The translations under genes and the position numbers were made by a program. Source: Xylona heveae TC161 (taxonomy: Eukaryota; Ascomycota; Xylonomycetes; Xylonales; Xylonaceae). Taken from it: a stretch of 64,000 nucleotides of DNA. The stretch spans positions 62,001 through 126,000 of the forward strand of contig NW_017264200.1 of NCBI RefSeq assembly GCF_001619985.1. Reading direction: 5' to 3'. The notes under the pieces were generated by a model. The model searched no databases. It had not been told where the DNA came from and worked only from the letters and a program-made list of their open reading frames with translations. Of the stretch, positions 43,292 through 55,216 are shown piece after piece (position 1 is the stretch's first letter; each line of letters begins with the position of its first letter).

Positions 43292-44553
43292 TATAAATAC
43301 GCTGGACGGCTTGAAACGATTTAACGAATTGACAAATACCTGGCGCTACTTTGACACTCAGACCATCTTCTACATAAGCCATCCCGGAAGTGGCGACGCA
43401 GAATTAGTATCAGCATCATAGAAATCAATGACAACTTGACGTACGGTAGCTACTACACGAACTCTTGAAGGCGTATGTGCAATTTTCTTGGGTTGAAATG
43501 CTGTCTTCAAAGCCTGGAAAGCCATGCATGAGCCAAGAGGAAAGGGGTTAAGATTTACCGGAAAAAATGTTCACGCCTATCACAATTGAATTGGGGTTTG
43601 AAAATTACAACAAACGAAATTGATTAGCATATGAAACGCCAGCCATTGTGGACATCAGGACATCCAATGCTCGGCAAAGCCGAAGAGGCTAACACGAGTG
43701 GATCAAAAGATCTGCATTTGCGGTTCAGTCGGCTCTGGCTTGTAAGTTTTCGTCGCGCTTTTATCAGCTGGGTGCTCTGGACCAAAATTATCAGTCAAAG
43801 GTCCGATGGTAGGAGAGCATAGATAGGGGAGCATCGCTGTTATCTTGGCCCAATGATAGCATCATTCGAAAGCATGCGGACGCGTCAAACGGATTCTCTC
43901 CCTCGATCGGAGACGATGATTGAAATTGGCCCTGCAGGGTCCCTGGATCTGTCTAAGATGTGGCGAATTCGCGCTACCCTGAAATCGGAAGGACGATGGG
44001 CTTTTCTACATAGCTTCGACTCAGATACTCGATCCGGCTCCCCAGACGGTCGATACACAGCGACCAAGGTGATTTCTCTTTTCCGCAGGCAAGATCACGG
44101 GATTGACGCATTTGGATATTGTCCCCGTGGCACGTTGCGTATGAGGCGACGACGGGTGGAAAGCCTCATCCAGTCTAGGACTCATTGGGCAAGAGAAGTC
44201 CGTCGTTGCCGCAATTGGCCCACTCGGTCGCTTAGCCCCGATGCTTAATGTCTTAAACTGTCAACCTATTGGACGTTGACGTTCAGCCCATAACCAAGCT
44301 TTGAGCAAAGCCATTGGTAGGGTTGATGTTTCTTTTGTATCTTATGGACCGGGGAGGGGGTCACCGCCAGGATCCAATGACAGTAGCCCGATAAAAAAAA
44401 GTGGTGACTTAAGAAAGGCATTTTGGCTCCCAGATATTGCCCGTGCCAGCTCTTTTGCGCCTTCTCACCCGTCGCGCTGCCAGTTTTGTCGCATTCTTCA
44501 CCATCTTCTGGCGACTTTCTGCAAAGCAAGCTCTTTGCTGCCAAGCTGCCAAG
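43292..44553. other. Intergenic region upstream of the Git1-like transporter
   Basis: 1.26 kb. It contains a 131-codon open frame (43853-44248, plus) that is Arg/Ser-rich with no recognisable domain; I judge it non-coding. A CCAAT-type site (reverse orientation, CCATTGG) lies near 44309. The rest looks like promoter sequence. Confidence 0.45.
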
Positions 44554-46423
44554 ATGAAAGACACAATGGCACAGGATAACAGCGCTGCTGCTGTCACTAC
44601 CTCGGACGAACCGGTGGACCGCACTCTTTCCCCGCCCGATACGGAAGCTCTCGCGCACACCAACAAGTCTCGCTGGGAGCGTCTATGGCCGTCGTTGGCC
44701 TGTGGCGCTGGATTATTCTCCGACGGATATCTCAATGGCGTATGTAGAATTTTCTCAGGAATGAATTTTGGTCATGATTTTGCGTCTCGCTATGATGTCG
44801 GAGCTGATGGCAGATTGTGAGGACAGGTCATCGGTCAAGTCAATACGATGCTCTCTCAGATTTATGGTTCCAAATACTCTGATTCCGCAGCATACTCGAA
44901 TGTCGCATCCATTGTATTCGCGGGAACCGTTGTCGGCATGCTCATTTTCGGGTACACTAGCGACCACTATTCTCGAAAATGGTCACTTATGGCGTCAACA
45001 ATCATCCTGATCATCTTTGCCGCACTTGCTGCTGGCGCATGGGGTGCGCATCATAGTCTAGGGGGAATGTTAGCTGCCTTGACTGCCTATCGATTTCTGC
45101 TTGGTATCGGTATCGGAGGTGAGTGTATTCCCCGCTTTCCTATCGCCGTCGATAGACCTAACAACTGAGCTTTTGATGTTTAGGCGAATACCCTGCCGGC
45201 AGTGTAGCTTGCGCTGAGAGTTCGGGCGAGCTCAAGGCCGGAACTCGCAACCGATGGTTCATTCTATTTACGAATGTCCAGATTGATTTTGGCTTCGTCA
45301 TCTCCGCCTTCGTTCCTCTGGTCCTGGTTTGGATTTGCGGAGAAGATCACCTTCGGGCGGCATGGAGAATTTCTCTTGGTCTGGGTGTTATCCCGCCTAT
45401 GAGTCTCTTCTACCTGCGGCTCAAGCTGCAGGAACCTGAGGCTTACAAGCGTGAGACCATGAAACGCGCCAGAACTCCGTGGTTGTTGGTCATTAAGTGA
45501 GTCAAAAATCCGCTCGCAGATTTGATGTGGGGGTGCTGACATTTACAGGTATTACTGGTGGCGCTTGTTCATCGTTTCGGCGATTTGGTTCATCTATGAT
45601 GTATGTTTTACCCAAGTACATTCATGACGCTGGGTGCGTTAGTGCTGATCGAACAATGTTTCTAGTTTTCTGCCTACTCCTTTGGTATCTACTCCTCGAA
45701 AATTGTTGATATCATTTTGGGCAGCAGTCCTCCTCTCTGGAAGTCTTTCGGTTGGACTACAGTCATCTACTTGTTTTACATGCCGGGTTGCATTCTTGGA
45801 TCATTTGTCAGCGATTGGATTGGCCCTCGAGCCACGCTGGCTTATGGTGTTTTGGCGCAGGCCATTGTCGGTTTTATCATGGCTGGCTGCTACAATCTGC
45901 TTGCAACTCCCAGTCACGTGGCTGGCTTTGTAGTGGTTTATGGGTAAAATTGCCCCAGAAGCTTTTGATCTGTGTGCTATTGATCCGCTAACATGGAAAC
46001 AGAATCTTTCTCTCTCTGGGCGAGCTGGGGCCGGGGGACAACATTGGCCTTGCGGCTTCCAAGACGTGTGCGACAAGTGTTCGTGGACAGTACTATGCCA
46101 TCGCGGCGGCTCTTGGTAAAGTTGGAGCATTTGTCGGCACTAAGGTGTTCCCCATCATCATTTCCAACGCGCCAAACGAGGCGACTGGTGGCCAGCATGC
46201 CTTTTGGGTGTCTAGTTCGCTTTGCGTGTTCAGCGCATTCCTCGCCTTTTTCTGCTTGCCTCACATTGCTCAGGACACGATTGTGACCGAGGATATCAGG
46301 TTCCGTGAGTACCTGCTCCAGCATGGCTACGACACTTCCAAGATGGGTGTCGTGGAGCTGCAAGCCGAGAGCGTGATGAATGTAGATCAGGCTGCTGAGG
46401 GCGAGATGACCGAAAAGTCATGA
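44554..46423 (+). CDS. MFS glycerophosphodiester/organophosphate permease, Git1-like
   Basis: Six exons: 44554-44739, 44827-45118, 45184-45496, 45549-45600, 45666-45943 and 46003-46423, giving 513 residues. The start is the ATG at 44554 (MKDTMAQDN). The frame upstream is open but begins at TTG. The MFS layout is visible: WERLWPSLACGAGLFSDGYLNGVIGQVNTML (TM1), GMLIFGYTSDHYSRKW (motif A), YRFLLGIGIGGEYPAGSVACAE (typical of the phosphate:H+ and GIT groups), YYWWRLFIVSAIWFIYDFSAYSFGIYS (diagnostic of Git1 relatives) and GELGPGDNIGLAASKTCATSVRG. Git1 imports glycerophosphoinositol and related phosphodiesters and is phosphate-regulated. Substrate here is inferred from family. The C-terminal tail of about 50 residues is hydrophilic. 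Confidence 0.88.
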
Positions 46424-48817
46424 ATTATGTTGGCCGATGATATATTTTTTTTTCTTTCTGTTCTGTTCTGATATCCTGATCCTGGGGACGACAAGATCAT
46501 CTTAATGACATTGACGAATTGCCGGTGCCTGCAAAGGTTTGCAGCGTACATGTATTTATGATGATTAATGAACGATTCATGGACATGGAATTTGTTAGGC
46601 TAATGTTAACATTATGATTACATTACGTCAGGGGACATGAGCCGATTCGAAGGAACGCATATAGAATTCCAGTGACCATGTACGGACCAAGGGATCATGC
46701 ATCGGCAGGGAATTTGATATTCCATTAAACCACGATACCTCAGGTGGGGTTTAGAGAACCTAGGGAACACTACGGAGTATGAGATGACCAAAAGAACTGA
46801 AGGAACAATGTGTGGCAGCAGGGTTCTGATAATTCGACAGATGGGTCGATGCCAAGTCAAGTGTGGCATGCTTTTGCGTGGATGTAAGTAGACAGACTCA
46901 AAAGCCGGCGAGGTTCCGTGATGGTGATAAGTAAGATGCATAACTGTTTGCTTTTATGAGTCTTGACTGCACAGCACTTATGCCGGCTTTTATGCATCCT
47001 GTGATTATCAGGCCATTGGCCCAGGTAGACCTGGTAGGCCCAGGCTACCTTGAGTAACTTACTTTATCCGAGGAAGCCCAGGCCACAATTTAAGTCATGG
47101 CTTGGATGAAAGTAGCTGAAACCATGGCAACCACGGCAAATAGCGCGAGATGACGAGTCCCATGTACTTTTCATCTACCTCAACCAGATGGAAATCATAT
47201 TCCTCCCCCAAGCCCCCCACATGCTCTGCTCAGCAATCAGTTGATCTCCAGAGCATCTCATACAGTGGTCGTCATCAGCTATAATTTTAAAGAAAGCTTT
47301 CACTGGAGAGTGTTTATCTTGTTCAAATTATTAACCTGTATCAGATGATTCCAGATGTACCTACCCAGCTCTTTTTAACTACTCCGTAATGGGGGTTTCC
47401 ACCTCGTGCTGCCTTCACCTTCCCTAGTTCGTCCACAAACCAAAAACCCACCGTAGACGAATCCCACACGCTCTCTCACCCCTTTCTCCCACCCTCTTTC
47501 TTAACCCACCAAACGAGCTCATCTGGCCTTCTTGCCCCGCATTCAACCATGTCTGCATGCATGCCGCCTAACACACCCTCCCCTCCCTCCCCCTCCCGCC
47601 CAAATCTGCCTCACTTTCCTTTTAGCATTGGCTTAGGTCTTGCCCTTAACCTTGTCTTGACTGGCTCCGATGACCCGAGGTAAGCCAACAGACACGAAAA
47701 CCCCCAACTCGGAGAAGAGCGGCAGGGACCAAGTCATCCGTCACGGACGCCGAGGGCAATAGGCTCGCATCCAACGAACGGCGAGATGGAGAAAGGTCAA
47801 ACAAACGTTGGAGGGGGTAAGAGGGGTGTTACGGCAGATGACTGGACCGGGCGACTGGCAGCGGCGACCAAGTGCCCGTCGTTGCCCAGCATTTACTATC
47901 CGCTGTGGCCTTAATATATCTTGTGGGTGCTGCTCTCTTTTCTCTGTTACGGCTGAGTGAAGCAATTTTTTTCTGTTTAATCTTCTCGCTCTACGTTCTA
48001 TCGCGCTCTTCTCCTTTTCATTGAAATATATATTTGTGCTCGTACTATCTCTCTCGCACTCTCCTGCTTCGCAGAAATACATTTTCTTTGTGAAGTAGTG
48101 GAAATTACGCCGACAACAAGCTCAACGCCGGCTGTCATTGTTTTAAACTTGGTACTTTCCCTGTGACTTTGTTGGGATCTTGATTGCAGCGAATCTGACT
48201 GGCTGCCTTCAGCATCAATTCTTTGCAAGCTCTGAACTTAGCGTCGTGGGTGGAGACGCAGCTGTGGGGTCCTGCACTTTCACGAGCTCCTGGGGGTTCG
48301 TCATCGTTAGCAAGGTATGTGGGACCAGATTTTGGTTTTTTTCTCCCCTGCGCGTGAGGTCCACGGCAGTGTGACCCTGAGGCCATCATATCACCACTGT
48401 CGCAAAGCGCCGATAAGCGGCCCATAGTTTACCAGTTGTTCATCTTCAAAACTATTTGTCTCGCTTTTGTTCTCTGTTCCACCTTTTATCAGTTATGGGT
48501 CATCGGCTTTTTGGTAGCATGGGTCTCATGGCTTGATCGTCATCCCACCGCTACCGTGCGGATGCCGCCGCTGCTTGACCATTCCCCATGGGCTAACGAG
48601 CTTCCCAACATTTAGGACACACCTAAATTGTTTAGGGTCCTTTTCTCATTTCGCCGTGCTGGAGGGGCTTCTCTTTTTCTCCCTTTCCTCTTCCCGCTCA
48701 CACTGATCCTCTGACGTGCGTTGTCCCTCTCTCTGGCTTCAGCAATTCGCCTTTCCGTTCGCTCGAGAGAAAACCAGACGAGGCCAAACGCAACTCAATC
48801 CAGCCCAGCCAGAGATC
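46424..48817. other. Long intergenic region upstream of the mitochondrial carrier
   Basis: 2.4 kb with no supportable ORF. From 47400 to 47640 the plus strand is strongly C/T-rich, like a fungal core promoter. A strong donor (AAG-GTATGT near 48312) and a pyrimidine-tract acceptor (GGCTTCAG near 48742) suggest a 5' UTR intron of the carrier gene. Two copies of the 9-mer TACGGAGTA occur here in opposite orientations (46771 and 47380). A non-coding transcript is possible but not demonstrated. Confidence 0.45.
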
Positions 48818-49921
48818 ATGTCTTCCGCGACGCACGTTGTTGACACTGCCAAATCCCACGCCGAGTCAGCGTACAACACCGCGTCCGACAAGTCGGCGGC
48901 CGCCACCGGTTCGCTCAGATCTGCCGCGGGGTCGGCGGTCAAGGTTGAGACTGATTACCTTCACCACCCCTATGTGCGCGCCGCGCTGCCTTTTATCAAT
49001 GGCGGCTTGGCTGGCATGACGGCGACCACCGTCATTCAGCCCGTGGATATGATCAAGGTCCGCCTCCAGCTTGCCGGAGAGGGCGTCAAGGATGCAGCCC
49101 GCCCGACTCCCTTTACCGTGGCCCGGGACATTGTCTCCCGCGGCAAGGTGTTGGATTTGTATACGGGACTGAGCGCAGGCTTGCTCCGGCAGGCCGTTTA
49201 CACGACGGCACGTTTGGGCTTTTTCGATACCATGATGAAGTCATTGGCGATCGAGGCGGAGAAGAAGGGCCGCAACGTCACTTTCTTTGAGCGTGCAGGT
49301 GCCGGCCTCTGCGCGGGAGGTCTGGCTGCCATGGTTGGCAACCCGGCTGACCTGGCCTTGATCCGCATGCAGAGTGACGGTCTCAAGCCTGCTGCTCAGC
49401 GGGCACACTATACCGGTGTTATCGATGCCCTGGGTCGCATCATGCGCAACGAAGGTGTCTTTGCCCTGTGGGCCGGTGCCATGCCAACGGTTGTGAGAGC
49501 CATGTCGCTCAACTTTGGTCAACTCGCCTTCTTCTCCGAGGCCAAGACGCAGCTCAAGACACACACGGATCTGTCGGTGCGAACCCAGACGCTGACCGCC
49601 TCGGCCATTGCTGGCTTCTTCGCTTCTTTTTTCAGCTTGCCCTTTGACTTTGTCAAGACTCGTCTGCAGAAGCAGCAAAAGGGCCCCGATGGTTCGGTGC
49701 CTTACCGTGGCATGCTTGACTGTTTCCGCAAGGTGGCCAAGGATGAGGGTCTGCTGAGATTCTACCGTGGTTTCGGAACATATTATGTTCGGATTGCCCC
49801 TCATGCGTAAGTTTTTTGTGTTCCCCTTTCCATTTTTGTTTTGTAGGAACTCGTTCATTGACATTTGCATAGGATGGTCACTTTGATTGTTGCCGACTAC
49901 TTGGGCTTCATCACCAAGTAA
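48818..49921 (+). CDS. Mitochondrial 2-oxoglutarate/malate-type dicarboxylate carrier (SLC25)
   Basis: Exons 48818-49806 and 49873-49921 give 345 residues. The join at CAT-GC/G-ATG completes APHAMVTLIVADYLGFITK. Three carrier repeats are clear, each with the Px[DE]xx[KR] signature: PVDMIKVR, PADLALIRMQ and PFDFVKTRLQ. PYVRAALPFINGGLAGMTATTVIQ, LSAGLLRQAVYTTARLGFFD and AMVGNPADLALIRMQSDG are characteristic of the oxoglutarate carrier (SLC25A11) rather than of Dic1 or phosphate carriers. It exchanges dicarboxylates for 2-oxoglutarate across the inner membrane (malate-aspartate shuttle). The first 50 residues are an Ala/Ser/Lys amphipathic-looking extension that most homologues lack. GC-rich, strongly biased codons suggest high expression. 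Confidence 0.9.
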
Positions 49922-50903
49922 ACATGCTCTTCACAAGACGTCCCGCGGTTCTTGTCTGATTAGCTCAATTTTATAATTTGCGTGCGTTGAAATACCACGT
50001 TCAGCACCTGAAGTATTCTGCATGCATTGGTACAATTGCAACTGCATGGCATTATTCTTATCCTCTATATCAACCAATCCTCGTCTGCCACATACAGATG
50101 TCGGTATAATTCATCAGTCACGAAGGAGGGGGCCCAGGTATACTTTGTATCCTGCATTCCCTTTCTCAACATTTTCGCCCACCACGGTAGAACAGTCTCC
50201 GCCTCGTCTTATTGTCTTGAGCACAGCAAGTTCATCCGGGATGTTTCTTTGGGTTCCTTTTTATTTCTCTGAAACGGGATATTCCACATTATCATTCTCA
50301 TTATTGCTGGGAAATATCAGTCATTGATACCCCGCGAGATACCATTCCTTTCTTTTGCGCTCTTGTCTTGTATTTCAAGCAATTGCCATGACCCATTACC
50401 AATTACCCATTATCCATTTTCCATTACCAAGCACCGCCGAATCCACATGGTCGGTCTATAATTCATTTTTACTCTAGCGATGCGTCGCCCTCATATCTTT
50501 TTTGACTGCCGTTTTCAGCCTAGCGATCACTGCACCTGCGTCTCATCCTCCGCTCTTTTTTTTTGTGTGCTGTCCTTTTTTATTATTCCTTATACTTTTA
50601 ATTTCTACGGGCGTCAAAAGGGACTACGGTATTACGCAAAATCAATCCATTATATATCTTTTTGCGGCTTGGAAGCGTCACGGATGCAAAACGGAACTCG
50701 GCATAGAAAACTACAGTCTATTAGGAATGAATCAAGATTATCTTATGCATTTACCATAACCCGGATATATCCATATATGATTTAAAGTATTGATGTGACT
50801 GAATGTAGTTTAATTGGTATACATTTAATCCGTCCCACCGTTGACCCGTTCATACCCTTGACCCGTCAATGTCCATGTCCAGAGACCAACGACCAAGGAA
50901 TTA
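49922..50903. other. Intergenic region between convergent genes
   Basis: 982 nt between the carrier and nse2 stops, AT-rich, with only short open frames. Nothing further seen. Confidence 0.5.
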
Positions 50904-51588
50904 CTACTCAAACTGCGTCCCGGGAACCATGCTCGGATCTCTACCCGCACGTGCACGCGATTCTGTCTTTATTCTTTTTGCTGCAGACTGTTCCTGCGCC
51001 TGTTCCTGTTCCTGGTTCTGGGACTGGGACTCAGTCTGATACTGCGTCTCCAGCACCGAAATGTCTTCGCCCGCAAAACTGTCGTCCGCCGCATGATGTG
51101 CTTGAGACTGAGATTGAGACTGAGACTGAGATTGAGAGCCAGCCTCACGCTTGACGTTCTGCGACTGCGAGGGGCGTTGGGGCTCATCGTAATCGTCCCA
51201 GTCAGGAGCATCGTGTTGTAGTTCGAGTTGCAGGCGTCGCTTGATGCGGCGGATGAGAAGTTGGTCTGAGAAGAAGTCGTCGGTGGAGAGCATCTTTGTC
51301 CGTTAGTTTCAGATTTAAAAAGATCAGAAATTTCTCACTCCTATTCCTCCCGGACTACTTAACATACCTTCTCACAAACAGGACACTTGACAGCGCGTTT
51401 GCCATCACGCGGGACACCGCCGCGTCTGGGCGGTGCGGAGCCGCCGACAAACAAATTGCTCTGGCGAATCATGCTCATGATGGCCTCGCGCTCGAAACTG
51501 TGCGGGCATTTCTTGCTCGTCACGGGGTCGCGGAAGACTTGTTGCGTAAGTGGGCATTTGATGGAAATGACTTCTCGGGCGATGGCCA

Positions 51589-51622
<34 letters not shown>

Positions 51623-52743
51623 TTCTTCGTCTGCGGCGGCGGCGGGGCGGGCAGGTTTTCGGCTTCGTGCTCGAGCAGGACCCGCAGGACCGGGAGCAGC
51701 AGGCGTACTTCCTGCGGTAAGGGTGGCAGAATCCGAGTCTCGTTCTTGTTGTTGTGATGCTGCGGCTGCGGCCGCGAACCATGTGGAGGGATTAGAAAGT
51801 GGAGGGGCGTCTTCACCTGGATTGCGCGCGTCGTGGACCATGCGTTTGAACCCGACGTAGGAGTTGTTCGAGGCGTAGCTGTTTCGATATTAGCATTGAG
51901 TCCATTGCTGTGTATCTAGTCTTGATAATGTATTCTTCACATGATAAACAAACGCCCCAAACCCCCCAACAAAGGAAAGGAAGGAATAAAAAGGAAAAGA
52001 AGGAAAATTAAACAAAGGGAGAGAGAGAGGACTCACCGATTCTGCAACGACAGCCGCTGATACTGCGCGTCCTTTTCATCATACTGGGCATCCCACAGCT
52101 TACTCGGCGCCGTGTCCGCCGCCTGGGCCGCAAACATTCCGTCGACGCGCCAGTCCAGATCGTTCTCGTCCACGACCAGCGCATCCTCGTCCCTCTCTTC
52201 TTCTTCCTCATCGTCTTCAACTCCGCGTCTTTGTCGTGCATGTCGACGGTACGCCGCGCGGGCATTATGCACGTCCATGCTCGTCCGGATAGCGGATTGG
52301 GTGATTTCTTTGAGCACGGCCTCCATGTTCTCGACCGCGGCCTGCGCGTCGATGGCTTTTCGCGTTTCGAGCTCCATCTGGTCCGTCATTGCTTCCACGC
52401 GCTGTCGGATGTCTTCGAGCTCGCGTTCGCGAGCTTCTTCGTCGTCGGGATCGCCTTCGATGCCTTGCGCCTCGTGCCGGGCCTTGCGCCGCTTGTGCTG
52501 GTCTTCTCGTCGGACGAAATTGTCGTTGATTTCGCCCGCCATTTCGGTCAGAGTGTTGTTGGCCGTGTCCAGATGGCGCTTGAGTTTCTCGAGGGAGTGG
52601 ATGCGCTCGATCTGCGCAAGGGCTCTTTGTGAGGAGTCCGTGAGTGGGTATTTGGGCGGTTCATATTCGGGAAGTTCGACGGGCAAGGAGGTGTCTGTTT
52701 GTGTTGCCCGTCTGGTGCCCGTCCGTTTTATTCGAGAACTCAT
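50904..52743 (-). CDS. nse2: SUMO E3 ligase Nse2/Mms21 (SMC5/6 complex, SP-RING)
   Basis: Exons 52743-52037, 51878-51368 and 51293-50904 give 535 residues. Introns have GTGAGT and GTATGT donors. The N-terminal helical half (SSQRALAQIERIHSLEKLKRHLDTANNTLTEMAGEINDNF) fits the Smc5-binding coiled coil. The SP-RING lies near 338-405: ISIKCPLTQQVFRDPVTSKKCPHSFER and KCPVCEK supply the zinc Cys/His set. A poly-Asp run just before the RING comes from a trinucleotide microsatellite, and the last 90 residues are Gln/Ser-repeat-rich and end near a basic KRIKTE. Nse2 sumoylates SMC5/6, cohesin and repair proteins at damaged DNA. The protein is longer than yeast Mms21 (267 residues), mostly because of low-complexity insertions. 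Confidence 0.92.
51589..51622. repeat. (CGT)n trinucleotide microsatellite within nse2
   Basis: About eleven CGT units in tandem, read on the minus strand as GAC and encoding the poly-Asp run of Nse2. It is in frame, so length changes by whole units would be tolerated. Confidence 0.9.
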
Positions 52744-53240
52744 CCTTGGGTTTGTTGTAGATGTACAGAGTAGGTGGGTCTTTGTGTGGATTGTTGTTTA
52801 TGGCGGGTTGGCGGGCGGGAGAACGTGTAGAGTGGAACGCGTGCGCGGCTGGTTTTCCGAACTGGAGTTGATCCTCATCGCGCTTGTGAGCGGTCGGCGT
52901 CGTCGGCGTTTGTTGACCGACACCACAGACAAGGGAAAGGGTTGGAGGTAGAGAATATGAACGAGAATACAAAGTACAATATGCTCATCGTGCTAGAAGT
53001 ATAATAAAAATGACGAGAATTTATGATAGATAGACGCTAGCTCTGACTCAATTCAATTGGTTTGAACTCGGAAAAAAGGCAAATACACGCATCAAGCTTT
53101 AAGCTTTGAAAGTTGGAATGACTTAGTATTGAACTTCATATACTATTTCTAATGCTAGCTAGCAATTAAAATACAATCCGCTGCAACCTTATGCGTTTCT
53201 CCATTGACATATGATGAGATGCTTCCCCAGGGATGTGAAT
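52744..53240. other. Intergenic region upstream of nse2
   Basis: 497 nt between nse2 (start at 52743) and the rpn7 stop. It should hold the nse2 promoter and rpn7 3' UTR. No gene seen. Confidence 0.5.
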
Positions 53241-54832
53241 CTATACTCTCTCGCTTCCTCGTAATCTGACTGCTTGACCATACTTTTGGAGCTTGGTGAT
53301 GAGAGAATCTCCTTGTCTGACCACATCGTTATACTGCTTGTTCTTGTCGTCTGGTCGGTTGGTCTCAATGATGCCGTTGACACGGTCAATTGTGCAGGCG
53401 ATGCGGTCTGCGGCAATAAACTTGGCAAGGTCGCTACGGAGTAGAAATAATAGTCAGCAGCCGACAACAAAATCTAAAAAAAATGAGATACATACCGGTC
53501 GAGATAGTCAATCGAGACGCCAAAGTCGTTTGCCATGCTTGAAAGACCAACAACTCGGTAACTCTGCAATAGCTGCTGGTAGCCTCGAAGACGCATTTCC
53601 CGAACGAACCATCCGCGGTGCTCGTAGAGGTACCTGTCTTGGCTCAAAAAGTTCTCCTCCACAGCTGCGAGAGCGACAAAGAAGGAGCGGTAGTTTCCAG
53701 TGTACAGACTGTTGACCAGGTTCGCCAAGGGTGAGAAGTCGATCGGTGCCTCCACATCCAGCTGACCCTCGATAGACTGGCCAAGCGTGGTGAGGTTAAC
53801 GGCAGTGGAGGCGTGTCCAGGGGTTGCAGTGGTCACGTCCTTCATCTCTTCGTCTCCAGCACCAGCACCAGCAGAGACAGCGCCGGTCAAGGCCGAAAGA
53901 CGATCCTCTCCCTCGCCCAAAATAGCCTTAATCTCCGGAGCATCGACAACCTTGGACTTGAAGTCCACACGCTTCAACGACACCGAACCGGCGAGTACGG
54001 CATAGACAACAAGCGACGAGTATCCGCAAAGCTCATAACTAGTAAATGTCGAAAGACTGTCCAGCAGAAGAGGAGCGGCGAGGTTGTATGATCGGACGGT
54101 GAGAAGGTAAAGGCCGTGGTAGGCTTTTAATCGGTTTCGGCGATCCCAATCACCGCCGCTCTCAACCAGGTTCGTCGCTCTATCGATATTCTTCTTCACC
54201 AGGGTCTTGTCCGCAAAGAAAAGGCCCATGCGGACGATGGCAAGAACGAGATCGATCTTGACTCCGAGGGTAGACGTCTTTTCGAGCAGGGCTTCGTATG
54301 ACGAAATAGCTTTGTCCTGTACAAATCGGATGAGCAAGATATCGTGCAGTCAAACCTTGCAAGAATTGCAAACCTTCTCTCCTATCCGGGCATAAAACTC
54401 AGCTCGGTTGCCTTGTGCGGTCAGAACTTCCACCTCTCCGGCGCTTTCCTCAGCTTCCTCTTCTTCCTTTTGAATGCTTTCAAGCTCCTTTTCGTTCTCC
54501 GCCCTGAGCTCTTCATAGAGGTCCTCATCCCATGTGAGAGAAATCTTATTTGAAGACTTTTTGGTGGCTACCAAATTGGCAGCACCTCCAATCTTCTTCG
54601 GTCCAAAGCTCGTTGACTTTTGAGCTCCGCCCTCGCCCGTAGCGTTCAGAACACCGTTGACCGGATGAGCGAGATGGCGGTAGAGCGGAGCCATCTTATG
54701 TTCCTTGATAACATCTTGTAGAGTATTCAGAGATGTCTGCTGAGACGACTTCGACGCGGAAGGGTTCGTGAGGGTGAAGATATGTTGCGACAATGAGAGG
54801 TCGGGATACTTGAGATACTGAGGATCACCCAT
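53241..54832 (-). CDS. rpn7: 26S proteasome regulatory subunit Rpn7 (PSMD6)
   Basis: Exons 54832-54374, 54316-53496 and 53433-53241 give 490 residues. The start MGDPQYLKYPDLSLSQHIFTL is typical. The TPR-like helical repeats contain GNRAEFYARIGEKDKAISSYE, which is completed only by splicing, and KIDLVLAIVRMGLF. The PCI region follows: SYNLAAPLLLDSLSTFTSYEL, LANLVNSLYTGNYRSFFVALAAVE and REMRLRGYQQLLQSYR. The winged-helix end is MANDFGVSIDYLDRDLAKFIAADRIACTIDRVNGI. Rpn7 is a lid subunit and is essential for 26S assembly. The protein is about 60 residues longer than yeast Rpn7. The excess is mainly an Ala/Gly/Thr-rich, acidic insertion between the helical repeats and the PCI domain (GAVSAGAGAGDEEMKDV and onward). 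Confidence 0.96.
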
Positions 54833-55216
54833 CGTGGGAAACAGGCCGGAAGGTCGGCGAGGGCCACAAAATACAAGATGATCGAAATTGAAGACCTTTC
54901 AAAGGGGCTGCAAGAGGCTGCTGAGTTGAAGTGGAAATGAACGGATTGAAATGTAAGGTTGAATAAGTGATCAGTAGAGCTTCTCTCTGACAGGATTGCG
55001 TTACCTGGTTGGATAGCTTGACGTTGATCGTCTATGCCATCTTACCAACCAGATGTTCACTGGATCTTACCCGGTTACCCTTCGGAGGCCGCAGCTATGA
55101 ATCTTAATTGGACAAATTGGACTGACACAGTCAAGAGCAACAATATCTGAAATTTTACGAAAAAGAATTCGATATCCTGATTTGAATAGCTCAATCATAT
55201 CTCGGCGGAGTTAGTC
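54833..55216. promoter_or_regulatory. Bidirectional promoter region, rpn7 / abd1
   Basis: 384 nt between divergent start codons. No confident motif; I did not see a PACE element (GGTGGCAAA). Confidence 0.5.

Noticed and set aside
43853-44248. 131-codon ORF upstream of the Git1-like gene
   Set aside because: Arg/Ser-rich composition, no domain, no coding-like GC pattern and no splice context; most likely promoter sequence.
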